DNA of 64,000 bases from G963662985 sp963662985 (lineage in GTDB: Bacteria; Chloroflexota; Anaerolineae; Anaerolineales; UBA11579): the NCBI GenBank assembly GCA_963662985.1, contig OY760066.1, forward strand, positions 248,001 to 312,000, given 5' to 3'. Shown piece by piece: positions 42,657 through 52,334 of the stretch. Made by a program: the position numbers and the translations under genes. The notes under the pieces were generated by a model, which saw only the letters and a list, made by a program, of their open reading frames with translations, had not been told where the DNA came from and ran no database searches. Every line of letters starts with the position of its first letter. The first letter of the stretch is position 1.

Positions 42657-43686
42657 AATATTCCATTACTGCGTTATAACCAGATTTTTCTAAACACTTA
42701 TATTCTTCACTATCCTCAGTCATATTAAAATTGACAGCTGAAACTCCACAATCATTGATTTGAATTGTTCGATCTCTTTCCAAGCGACTATTATCAACTG
42801 GTGCAATTTGTTGAGCGTTATAGAGGTTATGCGTCAATAGTTCCAAATAAGACATCAAGCCTAACGGTTTTTGTGGTTCTTTTTTTCCACTATCTGCATC
42901 TTTCATCGAATGTGGATATAAATACAAACCTAATGTTTCATAGTTAATATCTAATTTAAATAACCCATTATATTTTACATATTTTCGATCATCAAAAACA
43001 TGCATAGGGAAGTTATCATAGACGCCACCATCAACATAATAATCACCTTCCCCAAACTTTTCACCATCAAATTGAAGTGCATTAAAAAACAAAGGAATCG
43101 ACATTGACATTCGTACAGCATCAGCCACTGCCACATTAGGCGTATGTTCTGCTGAAAACATTTCTCCGCGATGTTTTGATAAATTTGTTGCAGTGACATA
43201 AAGATCACGAAACCCATAATTTTGAAAATCTTTGAATGTAGCTCTTCCATCTCCACATTGACTTTCAATTATTTCTTGAAGCCAATTATAAAAATATTCG
43301 CTTGAATACCAACCAAATTTTTTGGAAAGCCTTCGAGAAGGTTGAATCGGCAAAGAGCCTGGCACCTTCAAAGGAATTATTTTAGATATTGGATCATTGA
43401 GTTCATCAACTGCTTGGGGAATCTTTGTATGATCTAATGAGTTGAAATAAGAACGGATTTGTTCTGAGTCCTTACTAATGCTAACCAATAGAGCAGATAT
43501 TGCCCCAACAGAAGTTCCGGCAACTCTTGTGATATTTTGTAATATACCTACTTCTTCAATAGCTTCTATCGCACCAAGATAGGCAACTCCCTTCATTCCC
43601 CCACCTTTAAATACCAAGTTTTGATAATAGTGCCGATTTAAATTTGCCCCTATTTTATTAAAAAACTTTTCGATAATATCATTCAT
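42640..43686 (-). CDS. Patatin-like phospholipase
   Basis: A 348-residue patatin-fold hydrolase. The oxyanion hole is in LVFKGGGMKGVAYLGAIEAIEEVG (residues 24-47), the nucleophile Ser in AGTSVGAISALL (about 58-69) and the catalytic Asp in YYVDGGVYDNFP (about 216-227). It probably releases fatty acids from phospholipids at the membrane. No signal peptide is seen. It is convergent with the EamA gene. Confidence 0.85.
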   Translation of the reverse strand: MNDIIEKFFNKIGANLNRHYYQNLVFKGGGMKGVAYLGAIEAIEEVGILQNITRVAGTSVGAISALLVSISKDSEQIRSYFNSLDHTKIPQAVDELNDPISKIIPLKVPGSLPIQPSRRLSKKFGWYSSEYFYNWLQEIIESQCGDGRATFKDFQNYGFRDLYVTATNLSKHRGEMFSAEHTPNVAVADAVRMSMSIPLFFNALQFDGEKFGEGDYYVDGGVYDNFPMHVFDDRKYVKYNGLFKLDINYETLGLYLYPHSMKDADSGKKEPQKPLGLMSYLELLTHNLYNAQQIAPVDNSRLERDRTIQINDCGVSAVNFNMTEDSEEYKCLEKSGYNAVMEYFTLIP

Positions 43687-43745
43687 TTTTTTATTACCAT
43701 CCTTTTTTCATATTAATATTATAACGCTAAATATTTTTCCAATAA

Positions 43746-43775
43746 AAAAAGAGAGCGGAAATTTGCTCTCTTTTT
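43746..43775 (-). terminator. Terminator after the TPR protein gene
   Basis: An 11-bp stem (43746-43756 with 43765-43775) with a T-rich minus-strand tail, after the TPR gene's stop codon. Confidence 0.78.
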
Positions 43776-43796
43776 ATTGTAAATTAATGATTATTT

Positions 43797-44555
43797 TTAA
43801 CCAGCTGGTACGTAAGTATCAATAATATCTAACATTGCTCCTTGGACTTCAATTTTTCTATCAACATCGTCTAAATAAATTAAAGCATTAATAAAATCTC
43901 CCAATGCTTCACGTTCAGCACCTGCTTTTAGGTATGAATATCCTCTACCATAAAAAGCATATCCATATTCAGGAGATAACTCTAAAGATTTGGTAAAATA
44001 ATCAATCGAAGTATTTGCATCACCTAAGAAATAATAACAATCTCCTAATCCAGCTAATGCCTCAGGATAATCAGGATAAATTTCAATGGCTGTTTGATAT
44101 TCAGAAATAGCTTTCTTATAGATTTCTTGATTATAATAAGCGTCTGCTAAATAATAATGATAATATTCATTTGGGGTATCACTAAGTTCAATTGCTTTTG
44201 TCAAATCTTCAGCAGCAGCTTCATTATTTCCGTAATAAATATTAGATCGACCACGATAATATAATACTTCATCATTACTTGGATCAAGTTCCAATGAGGT
44301 TGTAAAATCAGCAATAGCTAGTTCATCTTCAGCATTTAAGTAATATGCGTAACCTCGATCATAATAAGCAGTAGCATCATTTGGGTTTGAACTAATATAG
44401 GCATTACATACCTCAATTGCTGCTTCATAATCACCTGCATCAATTTCATCAAAACCACATCCATTATTTTGTGCATTTACTTCAATTGAAGCAACTCCCA
44501 CCACAGCAATTAAAAGAATGGCCATAATCCCTAGAATTGTAAGTTGTTTTTTCAT
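43797..44555 (-). CDS. Exported tetratricopeptide repeat protein
   Basis: A 252-residue protein with a signal peptide (LTILGIMAILLIAVVGVASI, cleavage near VNAQ). About six TPR units follow, seen as repeating NDATAYYDRGYAYYLNAEDELAIADFTTSLELDPS and EYHYYLADAYYNQ-like helices. TPR domains mediate protein-protein contacts; the partner is unknown. AAGGAG lies 8 bases before the ATG. It is divergent from homoserine dehydrogenase. Confidence 0.85.
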   Translation of the reverse strand: MKKQLTILGIMAILLIAVVGVASIEVNAQNNGCGFDEIDAGDYEAAIEVCNAYISSNPNDATAYYDRGYAYYLNAEDELAIADFTTSLELDPSNDEVLYYRGRSNIYYGNNEAAAEDLTKAIELSDTPNEYYHYYLADAYYNQEIYKKAISEYQTAIEIYPDYPEALAGLGDCYYFLGDANTSIDYFTKSLELSPEYGYAFYGRGYSYLKAGAEREALGDFINALIYLDDVDRKIEVQGAMLDIIDTYVPAG

Positions 44556-44651
44556 AAAAGCTCCTTCTGTTTTTATATAGATATTAGTATAATATTACAG
44601 TTTTTGTCTTATTTAATCAAATAAATGAATCTTAAAAATTGAAACATCTAT

Positions 44652-44678
44652 GGTATAACTACTGTAGAAAATTATACC
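44652..44678 (+). promoter_or_regulatory. Inverted repeat directly before the homoserine dehydrogenase ribosome site
   Basis: GGTATAA (44652-44658) pairs with TTATACC (44672-44678), with CTAC/GTAG between them. The GGAG ribosome site begins at the hairpin's 3' edge, so it could be a translational control element or an operator. Confidence 0.3.
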
Positions 44679-44689
44679 GGAGATTAGCA

Positions 44690-45724
44690 ATGAAAAATAT
44701 TATTCTATTAGGTCCAGGAAATGTAGGGAGAAGCTTCTTAAAACAAGCCAGTTTATCAATTGATAAAGGTGCTCCTCTGAAAATCCAAGCAATTGCAGAT
44801 AGCAAAACAATCCTTTATAAAAAAGAAGGTTTTTCAACCCAAGAAGTGAATCTAATTTGTCAATATAAAATTGAAAAAAAATCCTTAGCTTCACTCACCC
44901 AATTTGAAATAGTTAAAACTGTTGAAGAACTTATAGATCAAGATTCTATCCTTGTAGATAATAGTGCAACTGATAAAACTGTACCATCATTATTAAAAGC
45001 AATTGAAAAAGAAGCAGGGATCGTTTTAGCAAACAAAATTCCGCTTACCTACGATAAAGATAATTCTTTGAAAATTTTACATTATAAAAATACTCGTTAC
45101 GAAGCTACCGTAGGCGCAGGTCTTCCTGTGATCGCTTCTTTACGTCGTATTCTCTCCGTCAAAGATGAAATTGAAAATGTAATCGGATTAGTCAGTGGCA
45201 CCTTAGGATACGTTTGTTCTCAAATGGATAATGGCGAAAAATATAGTGATATCATCCATATTGCGCATACATTAGGGTATACAGAACCAGACCCTCGAGA
45301 CGATCTTGGTGGGATGGATGCAGCTCGCAAAGCTCTCATTTTAGGTCGTACTTGTGGATGGGATCTATCCTTAGAAGATGTCATCATTGAACCCCTTTAC
45401 AACACTGAAAACAAATCCGTATCTGTAGATGAATTTATGGAATCATTAGATCAAGATGATGAAAAATATGAAAATCTTGTGAAACAAGCCATGAAAAAAA
45501 ATCAAGTACTACGCTATTTGATTCAAGTAACCCCTGAAAATGTTTCCGCACGCCTTCAAAGTGTCTCAGCACTTTCCTCATTTGGTAGTTTAAAAGGAAC
45601 TGAAAATCGAGTGGAATTTCATACAAACATTTTCAATTCACCACCTCTCGCGATATGTGGTGCAGGTGCTGGCTCAGAAAACACAGCAGCTGGTATTCTT
45701 GCAGATGTTTTAGAACTAGTATAA
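44690..45724 (+). CDS. Homoserine dehydrogenase family protein
   Basis: A 344-residue protein. The NAD(P) fold starts KNIILLGPGNVGRSFLKQA (residues 2-20), followed by ILVDNSATDKTVPSLLKAIE, IVLANKIPLT, YEATVGAGLPVIASLRRIL and NVIGLVSGTLGYVCSQMDNG, then TEPDPRDDLGGMDAARKALILGR. These are the homoserine dehydrogenase active-site blocks, including the Lys of ANKIPL and Asp of DDLGGMDAARK. It lacks a C-terminal ACT domain, so it is short like the ThrA C-terminal half. It reduces aspartate semialdehyde to homoserine on the Thr/Met branch. I start at ATG 44690, after CCGGAG. Confidence 0.85.
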   Translation: MKNIILLGPGNVGRSFLKQASLSIDKGAPLKIQAIADSKTILYKKEGFSTQEVNLICQYKIEKKSLASLTQFEIVKTVEELIDQDSILVDNSATDKTVPSLLKAIEKEAGIVLANKIPLTYDKDNSLKILHYKNTRYEATVGAGLPVIASLRRILSVKDEIENVIGLVSGTLGYVCSQMDNGEKYSDIIHIAHTLGYTEPDPRDDLGGMDAARKALILGRTCGWDLSLEDVIIEPLYNTENKSVSVDEFMESLDQDDEKYENLVKQAMKKNQVLRYLIQVTPENVSARLQSVSALSSFGSLKGTENRVEFHTNIFNSPPLAICGAGAGSENTAAGILADVLELV

Positions 45725-45731
45725 AAACTAT

Positions 45732-45759
45732 AAAAAAGCTCAGCTAACTGAGCTTTTTT
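45732..45759. terminator. Bidirectional terminator between homoserine dehydrogenase and the MOP transporter
   Basis: A 12-bp stem (45732-45743 with 45748-45759), loop CTAA, T runs on both sides. It contains the stop codon of the transporter gene (45740-45742). Confidence 0.85.
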
Positions 45760-47095
45760 TCTTTTTATTCATCCATTCAAAAGCAATCATAATTGCAATA
45801 AATTCAGCAACATAAGAAATAGACATAGCTGCTGCCCCAAGTGGAACCCCGGGCAATTGCATTCGAACTCCAATTAACAATGTAATCGCCATCGAGATCA
45901 CGTTTGCTGCAGTTGCAATTGTCAACGCAATTGTATTTCGATTGAGTGTCAAAATCCCCCTTAAGAAACCTGTATAAGGTCCAAAGATAGGTGTTAGCAA
46001 AGCAAAAACTGCACCAGAAATTGCAGCCTCAATCAGATCCTCTGATACACCCATTAACCATTTAAAATAGACCATTCTAAACGGAGTAAATGCGGTTAAT
46101 AAAAAGAATATCAAACTGCCAAAAGAAAGATAAATTGCAAACTTTTTTAATAACTCAAAATTCTCTAGTTTTTTCCCTAAGCTAATCGCCACTTCTGGCA
46201 TCGAAATCGCTGGTGCTCGAACTAAAGAAATTAACCCTGTGAAAACTGGCCAAGCAGCAAGCGCTAAGGTTGGATTCGGCGTTCTTGCCAATGCGGCGCT
46301 AACCATTGGTCTAGCCAAGAAAAACAATAATGTAGAAGCAAACAAAGGAATATAGAAAATTGTCAAATCTCGATAGTTTAATTCATCATTTGATTCTTCA
46401 TTTTCTTCATCCAAATCACCAGAAAAAATTTTATTTCGAATCAAAGGAGTAGTTTGAAATTGAATATAAACTGCCTCAAAAAAGGTCCCTGAAATTGCGG
46501 CTAAAGAGGCAGCTGCAATCCCTGGTAATGGTGTAAAAAATCCATACACAACCACTGATAAAATCAGTGATACTAATCGAATAATAGTACCTCTACCAAT
46601 TGGTTTTGTTTCACCATTCCGAATCAAAATACCTTGATTAAAACGTCTCCATGCAATAAACCCACTCCAGGGAAGCATTAATTTCATTCCTAAATGAACT
46701 GGATCAATTAATTCTATGGGCAAGCTAATCCATTTTACAATTACAATATTATAAAGTGGAGTAAAACTTACCAAGGCATGAATACCAACTGTAATCAGAG
46801 TTAACGTCCACGAAAATCGTTTCAGTACAAAATAATGTTGTTTATTGATACTTAACGCATTTACTGTACTCAACAATGGAACGATTAAACTCTCGATCAC
46901 CACAGACATTGACATCACTATCCCAAATGCCGCTAGAGCAAGTTCTGGGGCGTCCAAACGAGCCATGGCTGCATTGATTACTGGATTTTCTAATAAGATC
47001 AATAACCAACTTAATGCCAATGGCAACCAATAGGAAAAAACATCCAATAATGTTAATGCCTGCATTGAAATTACTTTTTTAGATTGAGTTTGCAT
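45740..47095 (-). CDS. MOP-superfamily flippase/MATE- or ANKH-like transporter
   Basis: A 451-residue membrane protein with about 12 helices in two similar halves: LALAAFGIVMSMSVVIESLIVPLLSTVNAL early and LALAAWPVFTGLISLVRAPAISMPEVAISLGKK later. The layout is that of MATE/MVF-type transporters and the segments recall the ANKH-like branch. Substrate unknown, possibly drugs, organic anions or lipid-linked sugars. Confidence 0.7.
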   Translation of the reverse strand: MQTQSKKVISMQALTLLDVFSYWLPLALSWLLILLENPVINAAMARLDAPELALAAFGIVMSMSVVIESLIVPLLSTVNALSINKQHYFVLKRFSWTLTLITVGIHALVSFTPLYNIVIVKWISLPIELIDPVHLGMKLMLPWSGFIAWRRFNQGILIRNGETKPIGRGTIIRLVSLILSVVVYGFFTPLPGIAAASLAAISGTFFEAVYIQFQTTPLIRNKIFSGDLDEENEESNDELNYRDLTIFYIPLFASTLLFFLARPMVSAALARTPNPTLALAAWPVFTGLISLVRAPAISMPEVAISLGKKLENFELLKKFAIYLSFGSLIFFLLTAFTPFRMVYFKWLMGVSEDLIEAAISGAVFALLTPIFGPYTGFLRGILTLNRNTIALTIATAANVISMAITLLIGVRMQLPGVPLGAAAMSISYVAEFIAIMIAFEWMNKKKKSSVS

Positions 47096-47177
47096 AAAAT
47101 TTTATTCCTAAGTTAAATTTTCTTCAATATTACACTTATATCAGGATTCTTTTAATGATATTTTTCTTACATAGAAA

Positions 47178-47205
47178 AAGAGGCTGCCAAGAGGCAACCT
47201 CTTTA
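47178..47205 (-). terminator. Terminator of oppA
   Basis: A hairpin with AAAGAGG and CCTCTTT outer arms and a TGCC/GGCA inner stem (one mismatch), then a T-rich minus-strand tail, after oppA. Confidence 0.7.
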
Positions 47206-47230
47206 TTTTCAACAAATTTCAGTTAGCTGA

Positions 47231-48838
47231 CTATCGAACGACAGATGCGCCGGTGAAGTCAACTGTACCGAGGACTGAGCGGTCCCAACCAACGACCACA
47301 TCAGAAGCCAACATGGTGTCTGAGTAGTGATAGATAGGAACAATGGGGAGATCGTTCATGAAGATATCTTGAGCTTTATAAAGAGCTGCGAAGTGTTCAT
47401 GAGGATCTGTTGCTGCAGAAGCTTCAGCAATAGCTGCTTGGAATTCTGCATTATCATAGTTAGGATCATTGTAAGCATTACCAGGCATGAAAATACCCAA
47501 CATACCAGAAGGATCCATAAAGTCTGTTAGCCAACCGCCACGAGACAATTCGAAGTCACCAGCTTTACGAGTGTCTTGGAAAACTGCCCATTCTTGGTTT
47601 TCAAGTTTGACATTCAAGCCCAAATTGGTCTTCCACATTTCTTGCACCATTTCAGCAATCAATTGGTGTGTTTCACTGGTGTTATATGAAATGGAGAATT
47701 CTGGGAAACCTTCACCATTGGGGAAGCCAGCTTCAGCCAATAATGCTTGTGCTGCTTCAACTGAACTATCATCCATGGATAAACCATAGAGACCAGCAGT
47801 TGTGAAGAAGTCATTACCATCAGCGTCAACAAATCCGGGGGGAATAAAGCCAGCTGCAGGAACTTGACCAGATGCCAAAGTTTCAGCGATCAATTCACGG
47901 TCAATTGCCATAGCCATTGCTTTACGAACCATAGGATTATCTGCCCACATTGGCAAGTCCATGTTAAAGCTGTAGTAGTAAGTTCCCAAAAGTGGGAAAA
48001 CGTAGAAGTTAGGATCTTCAGCAATCAAGCGAGGAATTTCTTCTGCGGGAACACCAGGAATGAAGTCTAATTCACCAGCCATGTATGCTTGATAGGCTGT
48101 GGTTTCAATGTCAATGAATTTTGCATTGATTGCATCCAAAGCAACATTTTCAGCATTCCAGTAGTAAGGATTCTTTTCCAAGCGAAGACCTTCACCAATG
48201 GTGTATTCAGTCAATACAAATGCACCGTTAGAAACGAAGAGCGCAGGATCAGATGCCCATGTGCCTTCGGGGCCAGCTTCAACTGCAGATTGTTTCACTG
48301 GTTTGAAGTGATAGAATGCCATCAAGCTGACAAAATAATCAGTTGGGGAATCTAAGCTAACTTCAAAGGTCAAGTCATCAACTGCTTTAATACCAACTTC
48401 TTCTGCTGTACCTTCACCGTTCACAAATGCTTGAGAACCAGTGACGTGGGTATATTCCCAGATCCATGCATATTCTGAAGCTGTGGCAGGATCCATCGCG
48501 CGCAACCAGCTGTAGACAAAGTCATTCGCTGTCAAGTCAGAGCCATCTGACCATTTAGATTCGCGCAAGTGGAAAGTAACTGTCAAACCATCTTCTGAAG
48601 TTTCCCATGATTCGGCGATACCTGGATATACGATACCGCTTTTTTCACGAACGAGCCCTTCAAAAGTTTGATTGATCACATCGCCACCATCTGATGCACC
48701 GTTCAAGCCGGGATCCATGGTTTTGGGATCAGCGCCGAGGTTCCAGTTCAATTCATTGGCACCATCTTGAGCACTAACTGCGCCAAACATGCTGACAATC
48801 ATGACTAAAACCACAACAAATACTAAAGTGCGTTTCAT
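47231..48838 (-). CDS. oppA: Oligopeptide ABC transporter substrate-binding protein
   Basis: A 535-residue exported protein with a type I signal peptide (LVFVVVLVMIVSMFGAVSAQ) and no lipobox Cys. The mature protein begins ELNWNLGADPKTMDPGLNG, then INQTFEGLVREKSG, YPGIAESWETSEDGLTVTFHLRESKWSDGSDLTANDFVYSWLRAMDP: family 5 solute-binding protein motifs. Two adjacent ATGs allow a start at 48841 or 48838. AGGAGG is upstream. It is encoded just downstream of the opp permease and ATPase genes, after a terminator, and probably supplies the operon's binding protein from its own promoter. Confidence 0.92.
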   Translation of the reverse strand: MKRTLVFVVVLVMIVSMFGAVSAQDGANELNWNLGADPKTMDPGLNGASDGGDVINQTFEGLVREKSGIVYPGIAESWETSEDGLTVTFHLRESKWSDGSDLTANDFVYSWLRAMDPATASEYAWIWEYTHVTGSQAFVNGEGTAEEVGIKAVDDLTFEVSLDSPTDYFVSLMAFYHFKPVKQSAVEAGPEGTWASDPALFVSNGAFVLTEYTIGEGLRLEKNPYYWNAENVALDAINAKFIDIETTAYQAYMAGELDFIPGVPAEEIPRLIAEDPNFYVFPLLGTYYYSFNMDLPMWADNPMVRKAMAMAIDRELIAETLASGQVPAAGFIPPGFVDADGNDFFTTAGLYGLSMDDSSVEAAQALLAEAGFPNGEGFPEFSISYNTSETHQLIAEMVQEMWKTNLGLNVKLENQEWAVFQDTRKAGDFELSRGGWLTDFMDPSGMLGIFMPGNAYNDPNYDNAEFQAAIAEASAATDPHEHFAALYKAQDIFMNDLPIVPIYHYSDTMLASDVVVGWDRSVLGTVDFTGASVVR

Positions 48839-48958
48839 CAATAAGCCTCCTAAATAATTTATACATCACATTACGCATATAATATGACGATTATATTATT
48901 GTAAAATATAATCTATAACAGAAAAGAAAAAATGATAGTTATATTAATAATATATAAA

Positions 48959-48993
48959 AAAAAGCACCAATTATAAAATATTTAGTGCTTTTT
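48959..48993 (-). terminator. Terminator after oppF
   Basis: A 9-bp stem (48959-48967 with 48985-48993) with a long T run on the minus strand. It lies between oppF and oppA. Confidence 0.7.
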
Positions 48994-49005
48994 CTAATCA
49001 CTGTC

Positions 49006-50052
49006 TTATCTTCCGTTGATTTCATCCACAAAATGACATGCAACCCAATGCTCTTTTTCAACTTCCACTAATTCTGGAGTAACTTGTTTGCATACATCTT
49101 TGCAAAAACGGCAACGAGATGCAAATCTACAGCCAGCCGGTGGATCGATTGGGCTCAACACATCTCCTTGCAAGATTTGTCTTTGATTGTTTCTAGTCAC
49201 ATTTGGATCTGGAATCGGAATTGAAGAAAGCAACGCTTGTGTATAAGGGTGTAATGGCAAATCATAAAGCTCATTGCTCTTGCTCACTTCCATCAGCTTT
49301 CCTAAATACATTACACCAATGCGATCAGAGATATGCTTCACCATAGAAAGATCATGCGCAATGAATAAATAAGTCAATCCCATTTCATTTTGCAAATCTT
49401 CCAACATATTCACAACTTGTGCTTGAATAGAAACATCCAAAGCAGAAATCGGTTCATCACAAATAATCATTTCAGGTTCAACTGCCAAAGCTCGTGCAAT
49501 CCCAATTCTTTGTCGTTGCCCGCCAGAAAATTCGTGCGGATATCGATTTGCATGTTCTCTTTTTAGACCTACAGTTTTCAGTAAATCATAGATACGCTCT
49601 TGTTTTTCCTGACCTGAATATAATTTGTGGGTTTCAATTCCTTCACCAATAATATCCGTGACGGTCATACGCCCATTTAATGATGCATAAGGATCTTGAA
49701 AGATCATTTGCATTCTCTTTCGATAGGGCATCATTTTTTCAGCAGATAGATTGGTTATATCAACGCCATCAAAAATAATTTTTCCATCTGTGGGTTCATA
49801 AAGTTTTAGAATTGTACGCCCTGTTGTAGATTTTCCACAACCTGATTCTCCAACTAAACCTAATGTTTCACCGCGTTTAATATAAAAACTTACGTCATCA
49901 ACGGCTGTTAGGTTTTTTCGATTCTTTTTTAAGAAACTATCGCCTATCTTAAAATATTTTTTCAAACCAATCACTTCAATTAATGCATCTGGATGCATCC
50001 GTTCTTTCATATCACTTTGGGTAACAGAGTTAATAGTTTGATCTTTTGTCAT
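49006..50052 (-). CDS. oppF: Oligopeptide ABC transporter ATP-binding protein OppF-like
   Basis: A 348-residue ATPase with Walker A VGESGCGKSTTGR (about 73-85), Q-loop IFQDPYASLNGRM, signature FSGGQRQRIGIARAL, Walker B MIICDEPISALDVS and switch FIAHDLSMVKHI. The C-terminal oligo-HPY region has CRFASRCRFCKDVC, a Cys-rich segment typical of OppF/DppF. I start at ATG 50052, which follows CGGAGG; longer upstream frame overlaps oppD. Third cistron after oppB and oppC, followed by a terminator. Confidence 0.9.
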   Translation of the reverse strand: MTKDQTINSVTQSDMKERMHPDALIEVIGLKKYFKIGDSFLKKNRKNLTAVDDVSFYIKRGETLGLVGESGCGKSTTGRTILKLYEPTDGKIIFDGVDITNLSAEKMMPYRKRMQMIFQDPYASLNGRMTVTDIIGEGIETHKLYSGQEKQERIYDLLKTVGLKREHANRYPHEFSGGQRQRIGIARALAVEPEMIICDEPISALDVSIQAQVVNMLEDLQNEMGLTYLFIAHDLSMVKHISDRIGVMYLGKLMEVSKSNELYDLPLHPYTQALLSSIPIPDPNVTRNNQRQILQGDVLSPIDPPAGCRFASRCRFCKDVCKQVTPELVEVEKEHWVACHFVDEINGR

Positions 50053-50053
50053 T

Positions 50054-51067
50054 TTATTTTCCTCCGTTCTTATACTCTTGCACGACTGGCGCATTTTCAT
50101 GCAACAACCAACATGCAGAAGTATGTGTTTCTGAAAGCTCAAACATTGGTGCCGGTTCTTCTAAACAAACCTGCATTGTATGTTTGCAACGAGTTGAAAA
50201 TGGGCAGCCCTTTGGTGGTGCTAAAAGATCAGGAGGTGATCCAGCAATTGGAATTAATCGTTCTTTTTCGCCAAGGTCAACCCGCGGAATAGAGTTATGC
50301 AACCCTACTGTATATGGGTGTTTTGGGTTATAGAAAATTTCATCCACAGTGCCTTTTTCCATAATCATGCCACCGTACATCACAATAATGTCTGTACATA
50401 CTTCAGCAATTACTCCTAAATCATGAGTAATAATAATAATGGAAGTATTAATCTCATCCTTCAATTTCTTCATCAAATCGAGGATCTGTGCTTGAATTGT
50501 TACATCTAAGGCTGTTGTTGGCTCATCAGCAATCAATAGCTTTGGATTACATGATAATGCCGTAGCAATCATTACGCGTTGGCGCATCCCACCAGAAAAT
50601 TGATGTGGATAGGCTTTAATGCGTTCACGTGGTTCAGGAATCCCCACCATACGAAGCATATCAATCGCATGTTCTTTTGCTTCATGCTGATTCATATTAG
50701 TATGCCGTTGGATTACCTCAACCATTAAGTTTTCGATCGTAAAAACAGGATTCAATGAAGTCATTGGATCTTGAAAAATCATTGAAATATCACGACCACG
50801 AATTTCAGACATTTCATTGTTCGAAAGTTTTGTAATATCTTTCCCATCAAAAATAATTTGAGAACCTTTTTTAATTTCACCTGGTTCTTCAATTAATTTA
50901 ATAATGGAGAGCGCTGTAACACTTTTACCTGAGCCAGATTCTCCCACAATTCCTAAAATGTCACCTTCTTTCATTGTGAAAGAATTATTTCGTACAGCTT
51001 GAACTTCGCCAAGGTGTGTGAAAAACGATGTTTGTAAATTTTTAACTTCTAAAATATTTTTTGTCAT
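50054..51067 (-). CDS. oppD: Oligopeptide ABC transporter ATP-binding protein OppD-like
   Basis: A 337-residue ATPase with Walker A GIVGESGSGKSVTALSI, Q-loop MIFQDPMTSLNPVF, signature FSGGMRQRVMIATAL, Walker B LLIADEPTTALDVT and switch IITHDLGVIAEV. The C-terminal oligo-HPY segment CPFSTRCKHTMQVC gives a Cys-rich motif. FSGGMRQRVMIA is the usual OppD signature. It precedes oppF with one base between coding regions. Confidence 0.92.
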   Translation of the reverse strand: MTKNILEVKNLQTSFFTHLGEVQAVRNNSFTMKEGDILGIVGESGSGKSVTALSIIKLIEEPGEIKKGSQIIFDGKDITKLSNNEMSEIRGRDISMIFQDPMTSLNPVFTIENLMVEVIQRHTNMNQHEAKEHAIDMLRMVGIPEPRERIKAYPHQFSGGMRQRVMIATALSCNPKLLIADEPTTALDVTIQAQILDLMKKLKDEINTSIIIITHDLGVIAEVCTDIIVMYGGMIMEKGTVDEIFYNPKHPYTVGLHNSIPRVDLGEKERLIPIAGSPPDLLAPPKGCPFSTRCKHTMQVCLEEPAPMFELSETHTSACWLLHENAPVVQEYKNGGK

Positions 51068-51076
51068 GATTTCACC

Positions 51077-52333
51077 TTATCCTTTTCTCAAGCGAGGATC
51101 TAAGGCATCTCGAAGCCCGTCACCTAAGAAATTGAATGCTAGGATAATAATCGCAATTGTTAATGCGGGGAAGAATAATTGGTATGGATATGTCAACAAT
51201 GCTGATAAGGCAGAGTTTGCCAACGTACCTAATGAAGCCATTGGAGCAGATACACCTAAACCAACAAAGCTCAAAAATGCTTCAGTAAACACTGCGCTAG
51301 GAATCATCATCGTCATAGAAACCAATATAGGCCCTAAGGCATTTGGAATCAAATGGCGAATAATGATGTTTTTTCTTGATACACCTAAAGTTGTGGCTGC
51401 TAAAACAAATTCTTGTTCTTTGAGTGCCAAAATCTGACCACGTACTAAACGAGCCATCCCCACCCAATAAACAGAGCCTAATGTAATCACAATCGTCCAC
51501 AGACCTTGATTGCCGATCAAAACCATAATCAAAATCACAATGATCATCAAAGGAATAGAGTTAATAATATCGACAATACGCATCATGATATTATCAGTGG
51601 TCCCTCCTTCAAATCCAGAAATGGCTCCATATGTTACACCAATTAATAAATTCACAATGGTTGCCACAAATGCCACAATCAAAGATATTCGAGCACCATA
51701 CATCACACGAGTTAAAAGATCTCTTCCAAGACCATCTGTACCAAATGGGAATTGTCGATTTAATGCTTTCTTTTCAATTTGATTTGCAACAACATCCCCA
51801 AAAGTAATTTGATATTCCCAACCTAAGGTTTCGTCAACTCGCCCAGTATAATCTAATACAATTTCTGTATCGCCATACTTGTATGTTTTTGTAGTATCTG
51901 ACGTTGCTTCATCATTTTTCTTTTTAGTTTCAGAAGGAGAAAGTGGTTTTGAAAAATCAAAAGTAATCAATGGGGCTTTTGTCTCAATTTCTTCAAGATG
52001 TTCAATCAAATTACCCTTGCCATCAATGATGAACATATTATAGTCACCAGATATATAAGAATATACATTTTCTTCTAGTTTATATAAAGAAAAGAATGGA
52101 GGAAGATTTTTGTAATCATTTTGTTGGTCAGAATAGGATACTTGAGTAAACATTGGCCCAAAAAAACCAAAAATAATAATCAAAATAATGGTGACTAATC
52201 CCACCATAGACAGTTTATTTTGACGTAATCGTCTCCAGGCATCTTCCCAATAAGTCAAACTTTGGCGATATTCTTCAATATCTTTTTCTTGATTTGATAC
52301 GAAAACAAATTTATCTTTACTTGGAGCTGCCAT
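51077..52333 (-). CDS. oppC: Oligopeptide ABC transporter permease OppC-like
   Basis: A 418-residue permease. An extended N-terminal cytoplasmic segment (residues 1-45), the first helix (LSMVGLVTIILIIIFGFFG), a large periplasmic insert (about 70-190) and a C-terminal permease domain with the EAA loop QEFVLAATTLGVSRKNIIIRHLIPNALGPILV (about 310-341). The insert between helix 1 and the domain is longer than usual. I start at ATG 52333 after CGGAGG; the upstream frame overlaps oppB. Confidence 0.88.
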   Translation of the reverse strand: MAAPSKDKFVFVSNQEKDIEEYRQSLTYWEDAWRRLRQNKLSMVGLVTIILIIIFGFFGPMFTQVSYSDQQNDYKNLPPFFSLYKLEENVYSYISGDYNMFIIDGKGNLIEHLEEIETKAPLITFDFSKPLSPSETKKKNDEATSDTTKTYKYGDTEIVLDYTGRVDETLGWEYQITFGDVVANQIEKKALNRQFPFGTDGLGRDLLTRVMYGARISLIVAFVATIVNLLIGVTYGAISGFEGGTTDNIMMRIVDIINSIPLMIIVILIMVLIGNQGLWTIVITLGSVYWVGMARLVRGQILALKEQEFVLAATTLGVSRKNIIIRHLIPNALGPILVSMTMMIPSAVFTEAFLSFVGLGVSAPMASLGTLANSALSALLTYPYQLFFPALTIAIIILAFNFLGDGLRDALDPRLRKG

Positions 52334-52334
52334 G

